Of a stretch of 64,000 bases of DNA, positions 7,474 through 16,381 are shown piece by piece. The stretch comes from an uncultured Flavobacteriales bacterium. GTDB taxonomy: Bacteria; Bacteroidota; Bacteroidia; Flavobacteriales; Schleiferiaceae. The stretch spans positions 124,001 through 188,000 of the forward strand of contig CAJXKC010000003.1 in assembly GCA_913055685.1 (NCBI GenBank), in the 5' to 3' direction. The translations under genes were made by a program, and so were the position numbers. Below the pieces are notes generated by a model. That model was not told the DNA's origin, did not search any database, and saw nothing but the letters and a program-made list of their open reading frames with translations. Position 1 is the first letter of the stretch. Each line of letters starts with the position of its first letter.

Positions 7474-8586
7474 TTAAGATTTTAAATGAGCGGCCAAAGG
7501 ATATTGATAGTCTCCCTTCTCCATTTGCGCAATCACCTTTTTTAAACGCTCCTTAAAGAATTCGGGCACATCGGGCAAAAGCTCTTGAAGGCTCTTTACC
7601 CCTTTTTTGGTTTTACCCATATGATAAACGGCTACGCCAAAATCGAGGCGAAATACCCAGTCAGCCTTTAGTTCCTTCGGTCGTGATTCCAAATACCTGT
7701 AAGCTTCAGTGTAAAGACCGTTTTGTAATAATCCAGAGGCAAGGCTTAAACTAGCATTACGGTCTGCGCTTAGTTTTTGGGCCTCCTCAAAAGCTTGTTT
7801 CTGTTCCTTTTGATTCCCTAAAGCCCCAAGAATGTAAATTTTAGTCGTGTAATTATAGGGATTCGGATTGGCACCAAAGCCGCCATAGCCCCCCTCAATG
7901 GAATGGTTTACCCAAGCCAAGGCTTCCTGCAAATCCCCACCATGATCGTAAGACCAACGCGCGGCATCATTCCAGGCTTCCCAGCGATAGGTATCCGCTC
8001 CGCGCAGTTGGGAACGAAAGCTTGCCAAAACTGTTCTCTTTAGGTCTACTTTAATCTCGATTGGTATCTGGCGATCCGCCCATTCCAGAGCTAAGATTAA
8101 GCTAGAGTCATTAAGATGGTAGAATTCATAGTCCAATTTTTCGGAATAGGATGCAGTAGTGTCTTGCACTGCCACTTTTAAAGTGACATCATTAATCGTA
8201 TCCAAATAATAGCTGCCCCACATATTCCAAGTAGGTGAAAGTAAAACTTGATGTTGATGACCATTCGGCAAAAGGTGAAGCGAATATTTGCCCGCTTTAA
8301 GGGGCTTCCCTTCTATGTATACATCGGTATCAAAACTTAAAGTTGTGGCGAGATTGGCCCCAGCTCGCCAAGGAATAGGCTTTCCATTTTGTGGTATAGT
8401 TCGACCATCTTCCCAAACCTTTCTGCCCCTCGCCGAAGGACTTGAATACTCTAGGCTAATAGTAGTCACCGCCAATTGCTGACTTTCTTTAACCAAGGGT
8501 GAAGCCTGGGGCATTTTTAAATTGTGGAATTGCGCCTCGGCATTAAAGCCAAAAAAGAGGACGCTGCTAAGTACTAGATATTTCAT
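7474..8586 (-). CDS. exported DUF2911 domain protein
   Basis: The 370-residue product has a signal peptide (1-18, ending AEAQ). An N-terminal DUF2911 domain spans about 30-180, recognisable from SLEYSSPSARGRKVW, the PWRAGANLATTLSFDTDV segment and the AGKYSLHLLP strand. The second half (about 200-365) is helical with TPR-like spacing (ARWSYDHGGDLQEALAWVNHSIEGG; ASGLLQNGLYTEAYRYLE). DUF2911 proteins are common in Bacteroidota and have no established function known to me. The gene is followed after about 115 bases by the yceI promoter region in the same orientation. No operon partner is evident. Confidence 0.85.
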   Translation of the reverse strand: MKYLVLSSVLFFGFNAEAQFHNLKMPQASPLVKESQQLAVTTISLEYSSPSARGRKVWEDGRTIPQNGKPIPWRAGANLATTLSFDTDVYIEGKPLKAGKYSLHLLPNGHQHQVLLSPTWNMWGSYYLDTINDVTLKVAVQDTTASYSEKLDYEFYHLNDSSLILALEWADRQIPIEIKVDLKRTVLASFRSQLRGADTYRWEAWNDAARWSYDHGGDLQEALAWVNHSIEGGYGGFGANPNPYNYTTKIYILGALGNQKEQKQAFEEAQKLSADRNASLSLASGLLQNGLYTEAYRYLESRPKELKADWVFRLDFGVAVYHMGKTKKGVKSLQELLPDVPEFFKERLKKVIAQMEKGDYQYPLAAHLKS

Positions 8587-8771
8587 GTGCTTTCTTTCTA
8601 AAAGCAGCAGAATCGCGGAACCGGTCTTCTAAAATAACAATTCGAAAAAGCTTAGAAAGAGGTTCTATCGTTAAAATCAACTTAAAAACTTCAGACACAA
8701 ACCCATTGAATATCAGCTTACTTTATAATAAAAATGTAACTTTATGCACCATCCTCTTAAAACCAATCAAC

Positions 8772-11114
8772 ATGAAAAAAATTATCCCTCTAATTTTTAC
8801 TTTATTCTGCAGTCTCAACTCCTCTGGTCAGGGGCTTAGCGCACCGGTAGCCGAAGGCGTTTACGGAGGTTTAGCTGGCGATATAGAAACCTGGTCTTTT
8901 CACAGCGATTCGATTTACTGCGTGGTAAGCACCTTTAGCCCTAATTCCATTTTTTGGGCCAAGGCTAGTCGCAATGCTAGCCGCTCTAACTTGCCTTGGG
9001 AACCTTTAGCTTCCGCTGATGCGGATGACGGCTTCGGCAGCAGTATCTCAAACATCGAAATACACCAAGCTTCCAATACCATTTTCTTTCTTTCTATGGG
9101 AACGGTTTACAGCACCAGCTTTGGAGCCAGTTCCGCCACCGCTGTAGACTCCCTAGTTAAAGACTTTTTGATTTCTGGCGACACCATGGCCTTGGTAAAA
9201 AACAATCCTAGTCCGGGTGGCCAAGATGTGCTCGACTTCGGTGCCATTAGCAGCAGTGGCGTTTACAGTAAGTCTGGCTCGATCAGCTTGCTTAAAAATT
9301 ACACCGAGCCTCCCCAGATGATTTTGGATCCGGCCGACCAGCACCTTCACCTTTTGGAGCGTGGTGCTAGTCCGCATATATACCGTATCGTCGCTCCCTT
9401 CTACAATATGAGTTCAACGATGTCCCTTAGCTCATTACTAAATGCCGCCCCCTCTATCCCTAATATCGAATGGCGTGTGATGGGTTTTGCTCCCAATGGC
9501 GACCGTTATATGGGCGGACAACCACCGCTTAATAATCCAACTGTACGCGACCGGCATATCGCCTGGACCAGCGACAATGGCATCACTTGGGGAGACACCG
9601 CTATTAATACACCCGGACCAATAGGGGGTATCGTGGGACCCAATATGCTCTTTAATACCCATTCTGGCTCTACCGCTCTATTTTTAGGTAATGCTATAGA
9701 AGACGATATTAGTCTCCTGGATAACTGGTATAATCCAGGGCGCCTTTATATCGAGGAATTAAATCGCGCCAATGATGGCGTCGTAAAACAAGATCCGATT
9801 GATGGTGATATTGTTTATCATACCACCAATATTGGCATGGGTTATTCCACCGCCACTGGTGACTCCATTTTCGCTTGGAATGAAGGACTTACCGCAGTGC
9901 AAGTGAATGATATTGATATGAACCGCTCCTTTAGCACTGGTTGGGTAGCCTCTAAATCTGGAGTGCGACAGGTAACGGATTACAAGACGAGTCCGGTTTG
10001 GTCGGAACCGAAATTCCCGCAGTTTGACGGCGCACCGTATACTGCAGTCGCCATGACACCTGGTGCCGACGACACGGTGTTTGTTGGAAACCAGAGAATT
10101 TATCGAACTCAGAACGGGGGAACCTTTACCGGTCCTGGTCCGATGGACGATGGTTGGAGCCAAGTTTTTACACCCGAAATTGCCCCCTGGAACTTTAATC
10201 GCATTAATGCCCATTGCACCAGTATTGCAGTAGCACCCGACAGTGCTAATATCATAATGGCTGGCTATAGCATTGACTTTGGCGACAAAGGCGGCTGCTT
10301 TTACAGTTTAGATGGCGGAAATACCTGGGCCCAGTTAATGCTAAATGCCAGCGCAATGGGTCAAGATGCTGATGTGAACGATGTAGTACTTACTCGAGAA
10401 GCCGGAAATATTGTGGCCTACATTGGTCTAGCCTCCGACCCAGTAAGCACAGGTCAATACGGCCTTTTTAGGGCCGAATTAAGCGGAAGTACCTGGACCT
10501 TAGCTCGCGATGGAAGCTTTGGTGCTACCGATGCCATCATTGATCTGGAACTAAATGAGAGTGGCGATAGCTTATTTGTGTTGAACTACGATCCCGGCCT
10601 GGTTCCGGTTAGCAATGTATTTATTAAAGACCTTTCTAGTGGTAGCTGGACCAATTTCCCCGGACCAAATGCCAGTGGAGAAGCGAGCGCTATTACCGAT
10701 GGAGATGGCTTTGTATTTATCTCATTAGATGAAAAAATATACATCAATAGTGTTGATGGCACTCTGGGATGGAGCCTCGGTTATGCTTATCCGGTAGGTA
10801 CCGAAATAAACGTGCTATTTTACGATGAGTTGCTCGTAGGTACCGGTACCGGCTTATACGCCCATGACCTTGATCCTAATTTTAGCATCGATGAAAATAC
10901 AGCAAGCAAGCCCTGGCAACTATACCCTAATCCCGTTAGGTCTACCCTCCGCCTTAATAAAGCAATTGACTTTAAAATCTATGATTTATTTGGGAGGATC
11001 GTTTATCAATCTAAAGGGCCGCAAAAGCAAATAAACCTAGCCCACTGGCAAGAAGGCCTATACATTTTACGCAGCTCAACCGGCGAAAGCCAACGCTTCC
11101 TAATTAAACACTAG
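8772..11114 (+). CDS. T9SS-secreted beta-propeller-like protein
   Basis: I place the start at the ATG at 8772 because the following residues (MKKIIPLIFTLF..., ending SSGQG) form a clear signal peptide. An in-frame ATG at 8706 would bury it. The 780-residue product contains scattered repeat motifs of the BNR/sortilin kind (TSDNGITWGD, SLDGGNTWAQ) and is probably a beta-propeller. The last 75 residues are a T9SS type A sorting domain (LYPNPVRSTLRL...GLYILRSSTGE). It is presumably a cell-surface or released protein; ligand or activity is unknown. The stop codon overlaps the GTG start of the next gene by one base, so the two are probably co-transcribed. Confidence 0.8.
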   Translation: MKKIIPLIFTLFCSLNSSGQGLSAPVAEGVYGGLAGDIETWSFHSDSIYCVVSTFSPNSIFWAKASRNASRSNLPWEPLASADADDGFGSSISNIEIHQASNTIFFLSMGTVYSTSFGASSATAVDSLVKDFLISGDTMALVKNNPSPGGQDVLDFGAISSSGVYSKSGSISLLKNYTEPPQMILDPADQHLHLLERGASPHIYRIVAPFYNMSSTMSLSSLLNAAPSIPNIEWRVMGFAPNGDRYMGGQPPLNNPTVRDRHIAWTSDNGITWGDTAINTPGPIGGIVGPNMLFNTHSGSTALFLGNAIEDDISLLDNWYNPGRLYIEELNRANDGVVKQDPIDGDIVYHTTNIGMGYSTATGDSIFAWNEGLTAVQVNDIDMNRSFSTGWVASKSGVRQVTDYKTSPVWSEPKFPQFDGAPYTAVAMTPGADDTVFVGNQRIYRTQNGGTFTGPGPMDDGWSQVFTPEIAPWNFNRINAHCTSIAVAPDSANIIMAGYSIDFGDKGGCFYSLDGGNTWAQLMLNASAMGQDADVNDVVLTREAGNIVAYIGLASDPVSTGQYGLFRAELSGSTWTLARDGSFGATDAIIDLELNESGDSLFVLNYDPGLVPVSNVFIKDLSSGSWTNFPGPNASGEASAITDGDGFVFISLDEKIYINSVDGTLGWSLGYAYPVGTEINVLFYDELLVGTGTGLYAHDLDPNFSIDENTASKPWQLYPNPVRSTLRLNKAIDFKIYDLFGRIVYQSKGPQKQINLAHWQEGLYILRSSTGESQRFLIKH

Positions 11115-11458
11115 TGAAGGCAGTTGAAGAATTTATTTTGAATTACCCAGGACCTCAAAAAGAGGTGCTGGGTTTTTTACATCAGCATTTTGAGGCGGCA
11201 GGGCTGAAGGCGAAAATCGCCTATGGTCTACCCTTCTACGATGGCCGTAAATGGATTTGCTATTTACACCCTTTGAAAAACAGCTCGCAAACTGAACTTT
11301 GTTTCACCCGGGCCCATCAATTTGAGGATCCTAGCGGCTTGTTAAAAGCAAGGAATAGAAAACAGATAAAAGGGCTTATCATCGAGGACCTAGAATCTAT
11401 CCCCCTAGAAGAAATTAACCGCATCTTGGAAGCGGCAATTGCGCTTGACAATTCTTAA
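11114..11458 (+). CDS. DUF1801 (YdhG-like) domain protein
   Basis: The 114-residue product resembles the DUF1801/YdhG fold. It has an N-terminal helix with VEEFILNYPGPQKEVLGFLH, then KAKIAYGLPFYDGRKWICYLHP, matching the family pattern of a strand with I-x-Y-G-x-P-F. The start is GTG at 11114, sharing its first base with the preceding TAG stop. There is no internal ATG that would keep the N-terminal helix. The family is cytoplasmic and of uncertain function. Coupling to a T9SS-secreted protein is probably a matter of gene packing. Confidence 0.78.
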   Translation: MKAVEEFILNYPGPQKEVLGFLHQHFEAAGLKAKIAYGLPFYDGRKWICYLHPLKNSSQTELCFTRAHQFEDPSGLLKARNRKQIKGLIIEDLESIPLEEINRILEAAIALDNS

Positions 11459-11478
11459 TCAAACTGACAAATATCATT

Positions 11479-11507
11479 TTTGACTAAGGCTAGTGACCTT
11501 ACATTTG
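11479..11507 (+). promoter_or_regulatory. Bacteroidota-type promoter of a candidate small RNA
   Basis: TTTG (11479-11482) is followed after exactly 17 bases by TACATTTG (11500-11507), an exact match to the Bacteroidota sigma-factor consensus TTTG-N17-20-TAnnTTTG. No coding region on the plus strand follows. The transcript would begin near 11512-11514. Confidence 0.65.
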
Positions 11508-11512
11508 AATTG

Positions 11513-11610
11513 TCATTAGTAGTAGTTCTTTCAAACCTTAACTACTAACAGCCTTGCGCTGTTACATGTTTTGTTTTTCGTATTGACCTTCCAATGTCAA
11601 TACTTTTTTT
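11513..11610 (+). ncRNA. candidate small structured RNA (about 100 nt), new
   Basis: Between a strong promoter and a strong terminator lies a non-coding stretch with three consecutive hairpins. TAGTAGTT (11520-11527) pairs with AACTACTA (11540-11547). AACAGC (11547-11552) pairs with GCTGTT (11558-11563) over a CTTGC loop. GTATTGAC (11580-11587) pairs with GTCAATAC (11596-11603), followed by seven Ts. The only open frame inside is six codons without a ribosome site. It does not look like 6S RNA (no long bulged rod), a tRNA or a riboswitch, because no gene follows on that strand. The start is inferred from the promoter; the end comes from the terminator. Confidence 0.55.
11580..11610 (+). terminator. 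rho-independent terminator of the candidate small RNA
   Basis: A perfect 8-bp stem, GTATTGAC/GTCAATAC (11580-11587 and 11596-11603), has an 8-base loop and is followed by TTTTTTT (11604-11610). Confidence 0.8.
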
Positions 11611-11627
11611 GGTGTTTTTTTGGAATG

Positions 11628-11655
11628 AAAAAGCCGCGTCCCCCCGCGGCTTTTT
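11628..11655 (-). terminator. terminator of typA (bidirectional shape)
   Basis: GCCGCG (11633-11638) pairs with CGCGGC (11645-11650). There is AAAAA on one side and TTTTT on the other, so it can stop transcription from either strand. It lies 8 bases beyond the typA stop codon and is assigned mainly to typA. It also backs up the small-RNA terminator. Confidence 0.85.
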
Positions 11656-11662
11656 CCTTTTT

Positions 11663-13465
11663 CTAGTAGTTTATCTTTTCACCTCTTTTTCGTTCCGTTT
11701 CCTTTAGAAACACCTTTCTTAAGCGAATGCTTTCGGGTGTAACCTCCACGTACTCATCGCCCTGAATGTATTCCAAAGCTTCTTCCAGAGAGAATTCGAT
11801 ATGCGGTGCAATACGCATTTTATCATCGGCACCAGCCGAACGCATATTGCTCAGTTTTTTTGTCTTGGTAATATTAATGGTAAGATCACCTGGACGATTG
11901 TTCTCGCCAATAACTTGACCTTCGTAGATTTCCTGGTTTGGCGGCACGAAGAAACGGCCGCGATCTTGCAGGTTATTGATAGAATAAGGAATGGCCTTTC
12001 CGGTTTCCAAAGAAATCAAAGATCCATTCTGGCGGCCGGGCAACTCACCCTTATAGGGCTGATACTCTTTATAACGATGCGACATTACCGCCTCTCCTGC
12101 CGTTGCCGTCATCAAATAGTTTCGCAAACCTATGATTCCGCGTGAGGGAATAATAAACTCCAAGTGCATGCGGTCTCCCTTAGGCACCATTTCGGTTAGC
12201 TCCCCTTTTCTTTGAGTTACAGCCTCAATAGCTTTACCGTGAATTGATTCGGGTAAATCGATGCTCAATTCCTCAACCGGCTCGGACTTTTTACCGTCAA
12301 TCTCGCGGAAAATCACTTGCGGCTGACCAATTTGAAGCTCGTAGCCTTCACGACGCATGGTTTCAATTAATACGGACAAGTGCAATACACCACGACCATA
12401 AACCTTAAAGCTATCGGCAGAGTCTGTCTCCTCAACTTTCAGAGCCAGGTTCTTTTCCAATTCTTTATCTAAACGATCTTTCAAGTGACGAGAAGTAACA
12501 AACTTCCCTTCCTTACCAAAGAAAGGCGAATCGTTGATCGTGAATAGCATACTCATTGTAGGCTCGTCGATCTTAATCGTTTCTAAAGCCTCTGGATTTT
12601 CAAGATCCGCTACGGTATCGCCGATATCAAAACCTTCGATTCCGGTTAGGGCACAAATCTCACCGCTACTTACCTCATCTACCTTACGCTTTTCGAAACC
12701 GTCGAATACGAAGACTTCTTTAATGCGGCTTTTTACAATGCTGCCATCGCGCTTAACCAAGCTAACCGGCATATTGGGTTTTAAACTACCGCGTTGTACT
12801 CTACCGATGGCAATTCGACCGATGTAGGAAGAGTAATCTAAACTGGTAATCAACAACTGAGGCGTACCTTCTTGCACTTTAGGCGCAGGAATATGCTCTA
12901 CAATGGTATCTAAAAGCGGATTGATATTATCGGTTGGCTTTTGCCAATCCTCACTCATCCAGCCATTTTTAGCCGAGCCATAAATGGTTGGGAAATCCAA
13001 TTGCTCCTCGGTGGCTTCCAAGGCAAACATTAAGTCGAAAACCATTTCATGTACCTCATCGGGTGTACAATTAGGTTTATCGACCTTATTGATAACTACG
13101 ATAGGTTTTAAACCTAAATCAAGGGCTTTGGCTAAAACAAAACGGGTTTGGGGCATCGGACCTTCAAAGGCATCTACTAAAAGAACGACGCCATCGGCCA
13201 TATTTAAAACACGCTCTACTTCTCCACCGAAATCGGAGTGACCGGGGGTATCGAGAATGTTAATTTTGGTGTCTTTGTATTGTACGGAAACATTCTTGGA
13301 AAGAATGGTAATTCCGCGTTCGCGCTCGAGGTCATTGCTATCCATGATCAACTCACCCGGAGTTTCGTGATCAGCGAAAGCTTTACAAGCAATTAGCATT
13401 TTGTCTACCAAGGTAGTTTTACCGTGGTCTACGTGAGCAATGATAGCGACGTTACGCAAGTTCAT
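11663..13465 (-). CDS. typA: ribosome-associated GTPase TypA/BipA
   Basis: TypA is a translational GTPase related to EF-G and LepA. It binds the ribosome and helps 50S assembly and stress adaptation. The start is placed at the ATG at 13465 (MNLRNVAIIAHVDHGKTT), giving 600 residues, the family length. An upstream in-frame ATG would add 15 residues outside the family pattern. P-loop AHVDHGKT is at 10-17; DTPGHSDFGGEVER (G3) and NKVDK (G4) follow. The C-terminal half carries the BipA-specific RGIIGLRNYLMTATAGEAVMSH region. The gene is monocistronic, with a terminator close behind. Confidence 0.95.
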   Translation of the reverse strand: MNLRNVAIIAHVDHGKTTLVDKMLIACKAFADHETPGELIMDSNDLERERGITILSKNVSVQYKDTKINILDTPGHSDFGGEVERVLNMADGVVLLVDAFEGPMPQTRFVLAKALDLGLKPIVVINKVDKPNCTPDEVHEMVFDLMFALEATEEQLDFPTIYGSAKNGWMSEDWQKPTDNINPLLDTIVEHIPAPKVQEGTPQLLITSLDYSSYIGRIAIGRVQRGSLKPNMPVSLVKRDGSIVKSRIKEVFVFDGFEKRKVDEVSSGEICALTGIEGFDIGDTVADLENPEALETIKIDEPTMSMLFTINDSPFFGKEGKFVTSRHLKDRLDKELEKNLALKVEETDSADSFKVYGRGVLHLSVLIETMRREGYELQIGQPQVIFREIDGKKSEPVEELSIDLPESIHGKAIEAVTQRKGELTEMVPKGDRMHLEFIIPSRGIIGLRNYLMTATAGEAVMSHRYKEYQPYKGELPGRQNGSLISLETGKAIPYSINNLQDRGRFFVPPNQEIYEGQVIGENNRPGDLTINITKTKKLSNMRSAGADDKMRIAPHIEFSLEEALEYIQGDEYVEVTPESIRLRKVFLKETERKRGEKINY

Positions 13466-13519
13466 AAGCATATAAAAATTGGCCGGCAAAGCTACGGCCT
13501 TGAAAAACAATAAGTCCTA

Positions 13520-14236
13520 TTATGAGATAACTATTTTTCGAGTAAATGCAGAATTAGCATTACTCATCCTAAGCAGGTAGATTCCCTTAGGCAAGTCACT
13601 GATGTTGAAAACCTTATGATCCTTGCGGAGCTGGAAGCTTTTCTCCTTTTTCCCAGCCAGATTATAAACCTCGATTCTGGTATTTCCTTCGGGTACATTT
13701 CGGAAATTTAATTGCCCCCTAGACTGAATGTAATCCAGGTCTTCTAGACCAAATTTTTGATTAGTCAAATTTACCTGAGAAGCAGCCAGTGCTGTGCTTC
13801 GCGCCTGACTCTCACTGGCGCCACTGTATATCAAAGTACTATCCTTGGGATCGTAAACCAAATAACGAGGGGTTCCCGATTGAAAGTAATACTCGGCACT
13901 ATCGATAAAAGTGAAAACATCCGTCCAGCCATAATTAGCCACCCAATTACTTATGGAGCTGCAGGACGGTATATTACTGCTGTAGGTATAGGTCATTGCC
14001 CCCCATACGGCAACCTGAGTTTTATTAAGCTTGGCCCAATTGCCCCACCCCGGAGCCTTGGATGCACAGATGGAACAGTCAATTCCTTGGGACGAGATAA
14101 TCAAAGCCTTGCCTGAGCCCAAGACAGCATGCAAAGTTTGTTGTTGGCCACTGCAGTTTTGCTCGTTACGATCACTTATTTGAGCGCTTGAATAGAGCCC
14201 TAACAGGCAAAAAATGATCAGGTAAAATCTCTTCAT
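13520..14236 (-). CDS. secreted Cys-x-x-Cys (thioredoxin-like?) protein with T9SS-type C-terminus
   Basis: The 238-residue product starts with a signal peptide (ending LYSSAQ). It contains DCSICASKAPGWGNW (about 53-67), a Cys-x-x-Cys placed after a beta strand (GKALIISSQGI), then AVWGAMTYTY and a helix. This is reminiscent of thioredoxin or AhpC/TSA folds, but the usual WCxxC tryptophan is replaced. The last 70 residues resemble a T9SS type A sorting domain (VYNLAGKKEKSFQL...LPKGIYLLRMSN), although its first strand lacks the YPNP motif. Surface-exposed redox or metal-binding activity is a guess. It lies between typA and hemH on the same strand, with gaps of about 50 bases on either side. Confidence 0.7.
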   Translation of the reverse strand: MKRFYLIIFCLLGLYSSAQISDRNEQNCSGQQQTLHAVLGSGKALIISSQGIDCSICASKAPGWGNWAKLNKTQVAVWGAMTYTYSSNIPSCSSISNWVANYGWTDVFTFIDSAEYYFQSGTPRYLVYDPKDSTLIYSGASESQARSTALAASQVNLTNQKFGLEDLDYIQSRGQLNFRNVPEGNTRIEVYNLAGKKEKSFQLRKDHKVFNISDLPKGIYLLRMSNANSAFTRKIVIS

Positions 14237-14281
14237 ATTGATAGGCTTAAGATAGGAAATTATTTCTCCCTTTTCTTAATC

Positions 14282-15298
14282 CTATAATTCCGTGCCAAAG
14301 TCAGCTAGAAGTTTTGCCCAAGGCTGTTGATCATTTAAACAAGGAATCAAAAGGAAGTCCTCCCCTCCATTCTCCTTAAAGATTTCCATGGCTTCTTCGC
14401 CAATTTCCTCAATAGTTTCCAGACAATCTGAAACAAAGGCTGGGCATACTACTGCTAATTTCTTAACCCCCTTTTTCGCCAGGTCAGCGATCGTTTTATC
14501 GGTGTATGGATCTAACCATTTAATGGGTCCCAGTCTACTTTGGAAGGAGCTGGAATATTTACCCTCTTCTAATCCAAGTTCTTTGGCTACCAATTCGGTG
14601 GTTTTTAAGGTTTGATGTCGGTAGCAAAAATGTTGCACAGGCGAATCTTTAGCGCAGCAATTGTCCACTTTTAAACAGTGGCCTTTAGACACATCGCTTT
14701 TGCGAATCTGTTGTTCGGGAACCCCGTGGTAGCTAAACAATACATAGTCGGGCTGCTCAGATTCTATGTAAGAGCGCATAGAATCGGCCAAAACTTTAAT
14801 GTAGCGCGAATCATTATAAAAAGGTCCTTTCACCTTAAGCTCAAGCTGAGGGAAAAACTCTTCAAATACCTCACGGCTCTTTACAACCACCGTCTCGTAG
14901 CTACTCATAGCATAATGCGGGTAAAGTGGAATGAGATTAACCTTCTTGAGATCGGGGTGAGCCTTCACTAGTTCGCGCATACTATGTTCGATGGAAGGGT
15001 TTCCATAACGCATTGCTAATGCAACTGGTTGTTTGGTTTCCTTTTGCACCGCTTCTTGCAATCTACGAGAAAGAACAATTAAGGGTGAGCCCTCATCCCA
15101 CCAAATGCTTTGATAGGCAGCAGCTGATTTTTTTGGTCGCGTATTTAGAATTATCCCTTTAATTAAAAAGGTACGGAGCCATTTTGGAAAATCAATCACC
15201 CGTTCATCCATCAAAAATTCGCCCAGGTAACGACGAACATCGGCGACGGCATAGGAATCTGGTGAACCCAGATTAACAATCAAAGTTGCTTCTTGCAT
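14282..15298 (-). CDS. hemH: ferrochelatase
   Basis: This enzyme inserts ferrous iron into protoporphyrin IX, the last step of protoheme synthesis. At 338 residues the length is typical. Family features are NLGSPDS at the N-terminus, the YGNPSI segment, LIPLYPHYAMSSYETV, the active-site FSYHGVPEQQ with its conserved histidine (about 195), and CPAFVSDCLETIEEI (about 285-299) with the conserved glutamates. KVDNCCAKDS adds several cysteines that in some ferrochelatases hold an iron-sulfur cluster; I would not claim that here. Its start codon directly abuts the stop of the upstream AraC-type gene, so they are one transcription unit, divergent from hemA. Confidence 0.95.
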   Translation of the reverse strand: MQEATLIVNLGSPDSYAVADVRRYLGEFLMDERVIDFPKWLRTFLIKGIILNTRPKKSAAAYQSIWWDEGSPLIVLSRRLQEAVQKETKQPVALAMRYGNPSIEHSMRELVKAHPDLKKVNLIPLYPHYAMSSYETVVVKSREVFEEFFPQLELKVKGPFYNDSRYIKVLADSMRSYIESEQPDYVLFSYHGVPEQQIRKSDVSKGHCLKVDNCCAKDSPVQHFCYRHQTLKTTELVAKELGLEEGKYSSSFQSRLGPIKWLDPYTDKTIADLAKKGVKKLAVVCPAFVSDCLETIEEIGEEAMEIFKENGGEDFLLIPCLNDQQPWAKLLADFGTEL

Positions 15299-16204
15299 TT
15301 AGCGATTCATTAAATATTTTTTCGGGGTTACCCCAAATTTCTTTTTGAAGGCAGCTATAAAATGGCTGGGATTATGGTAACCAATATGATAGGCCGCTTC
15401 GTTTACTTTAACCTTTCCCTCGTCTAAAAGTTGACGCGCCACATCTAATCGATAGTCATTTAAAAATTTGAAAACGGTAGTGCCGTAAATATTTTTAAAA
15501 CCTTCTTTAAGTCGGTATTCATTAAGACCAATTTCGAGAGCCAATTCAGGGATAGTTGGGGGATCGGTCATTCTCTCCACTAAAATATTCTTGGCCAGTC
15601 GAATCTTCTTCACATTATCCTCATCCTCTAAAAAAGGACAAGACTCTACATCAGTATCCTCGCTGCGATTAAAATAATGAGCCAATAACTCATAAACCTT
15701 AGCCTGTTCAAAGATTCGCTGCGCCGGACCGTGAATTGGCATTTGGAAAAGCTGACTGAGGCTAACCATTACCGCCGGAGACAGCCCATTTTCATTGTAA
15801 AACTTTTTATTCACGTTCTCCGGGTTGATAAAAGCCAATTCCTCTGAACCTTCAACAAATAGTCGGTGTAAGTTTTCTACGGTGATGTATAGAAATAAGA
15901 GCTTCGACTTTGGAGCCACTTCAATTTCCAGGGGGAGTGCGGCCAAAGGATTATAGAACAGCAAGCAACGACTAGGCTCTAAACGCAATTGATAGGACCC
16001 TTGGTGAAACAGAAACTGGGCTCCCCCTTCAAAGGCAAAATAAAACTGAATTAAACTCTGGTCTATTTCCCTCTTTAAGCCAACTGACTTAGAATCAAGG
16101 TTCTCCACAATAGTCATGTGCAGACCTTCACTAATCGAGGTATTTTTCACTCGACTTTTTTGGGTATTTATATCCTCTCCCTGTAGCTCAAAATTTAATT
16201 CCAT
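15299..16204 (-). CDS. AraC-family transcriptional regulator of the heme locus
   Basis: The 301-residue product has a divergent N-terminal beta-rich sensing domain (about 1-190) and a C-terminal AraC/XylS double helix-turn-helix (about 200-301). The first recognition helix region is PTIPELALEIGLNEYRLKEG. The second is VNEAAYHIGYHNPSHFIAAF, followed by KKFGVTPKKYL. The gene is head-to-head with hemA (187 bases) and immediately precedes hemH, so it probably controls one or both. The inducer is unknown; heme, a porphyrin or iron status are the obvious candidates. The N-terminal domain contains no CxxC or CP motif that would prove heme binding. A 16-base palindrome lies just before its start. Confidence 0.88.
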   Translation of the reverse strand: MELNFELQGEDINTQKSRVKNTSISEGLHMTIVENLDSKSVGLKREIDQSLIQFYFAFEGGAQFLFHQGSYQLRLEPSRCLLFYNPLAALPLEIEVAPKSKLLFLYITVENLHRLFVEGSEELAFINPENVNKKFYNENGLSPAVMVSLSQLFQMPIHGPAQRIFEQAKVYELLAHYFNRSEDTDVESCPFLEDEDNVKKIRLAKNILVERMTDPPTIPELALEIGLNEYRLKEGFKNIYGTTVFKFLNDYRLDVARQLLDEGKVKVNEAAYHIGYHNPSHFIAAFKKKFGVTPKKYLMNR

Positions 16205-16208
16205 TCAG

Positions 16209-16236
16209 CAAAAATAGAAATATGACATTAGTCATA
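16209..16236 (-). promoter_or_regulatory. AraC-type gene promoter region with palindrome
   Basis: On the minus strand TATTTTTG (16216-16209) fits the -7 consensus TAnnTTTG and ends only 4 bases before the start codon at 16204. The transcript may therefore be leaderless or nearly so. A perfect two-fold element, TATGAC-ATTA-GTCATA (16221-16236), sits in the spacer just upstream and could be an operator for autoregulation. No clear -33 TTTG is visible. Confidence 0.4.
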
Positions 16237-16373
16237 GACTGTAAATACCTATTTATTGTAGACTTGCAGCATGATAGAACTAATCTATTAAGAATGACTC
16301 TAAATAAACCCCACACAACTTTTTCGGTTACTTTTCATACTTATAGGGGTAGAATTACTCCTATCAATCGGGA

Positions 16374-16381
16374 TATTTTTG
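16374..16381 (+). promoter_or_regulatory. possible -7 element of the hem operon
   Basis: TATTTTTG (16374-16381) matches TAnnTTTG and ends 10 bases before the hemA ATG, implying a very short leader. The same octamer precedes the divergent AraC-type gene. The expected -33 TTTG is not evident about 17-20 bases upstream, so the promoter may need an activator. Confidence 0.35.

Noticed and set aside
9759-10214. 151-codon minus-strand open frame
   Set aside because: It is entirely inside the secreted beta-propeller gene and has no signal peptide or domain.
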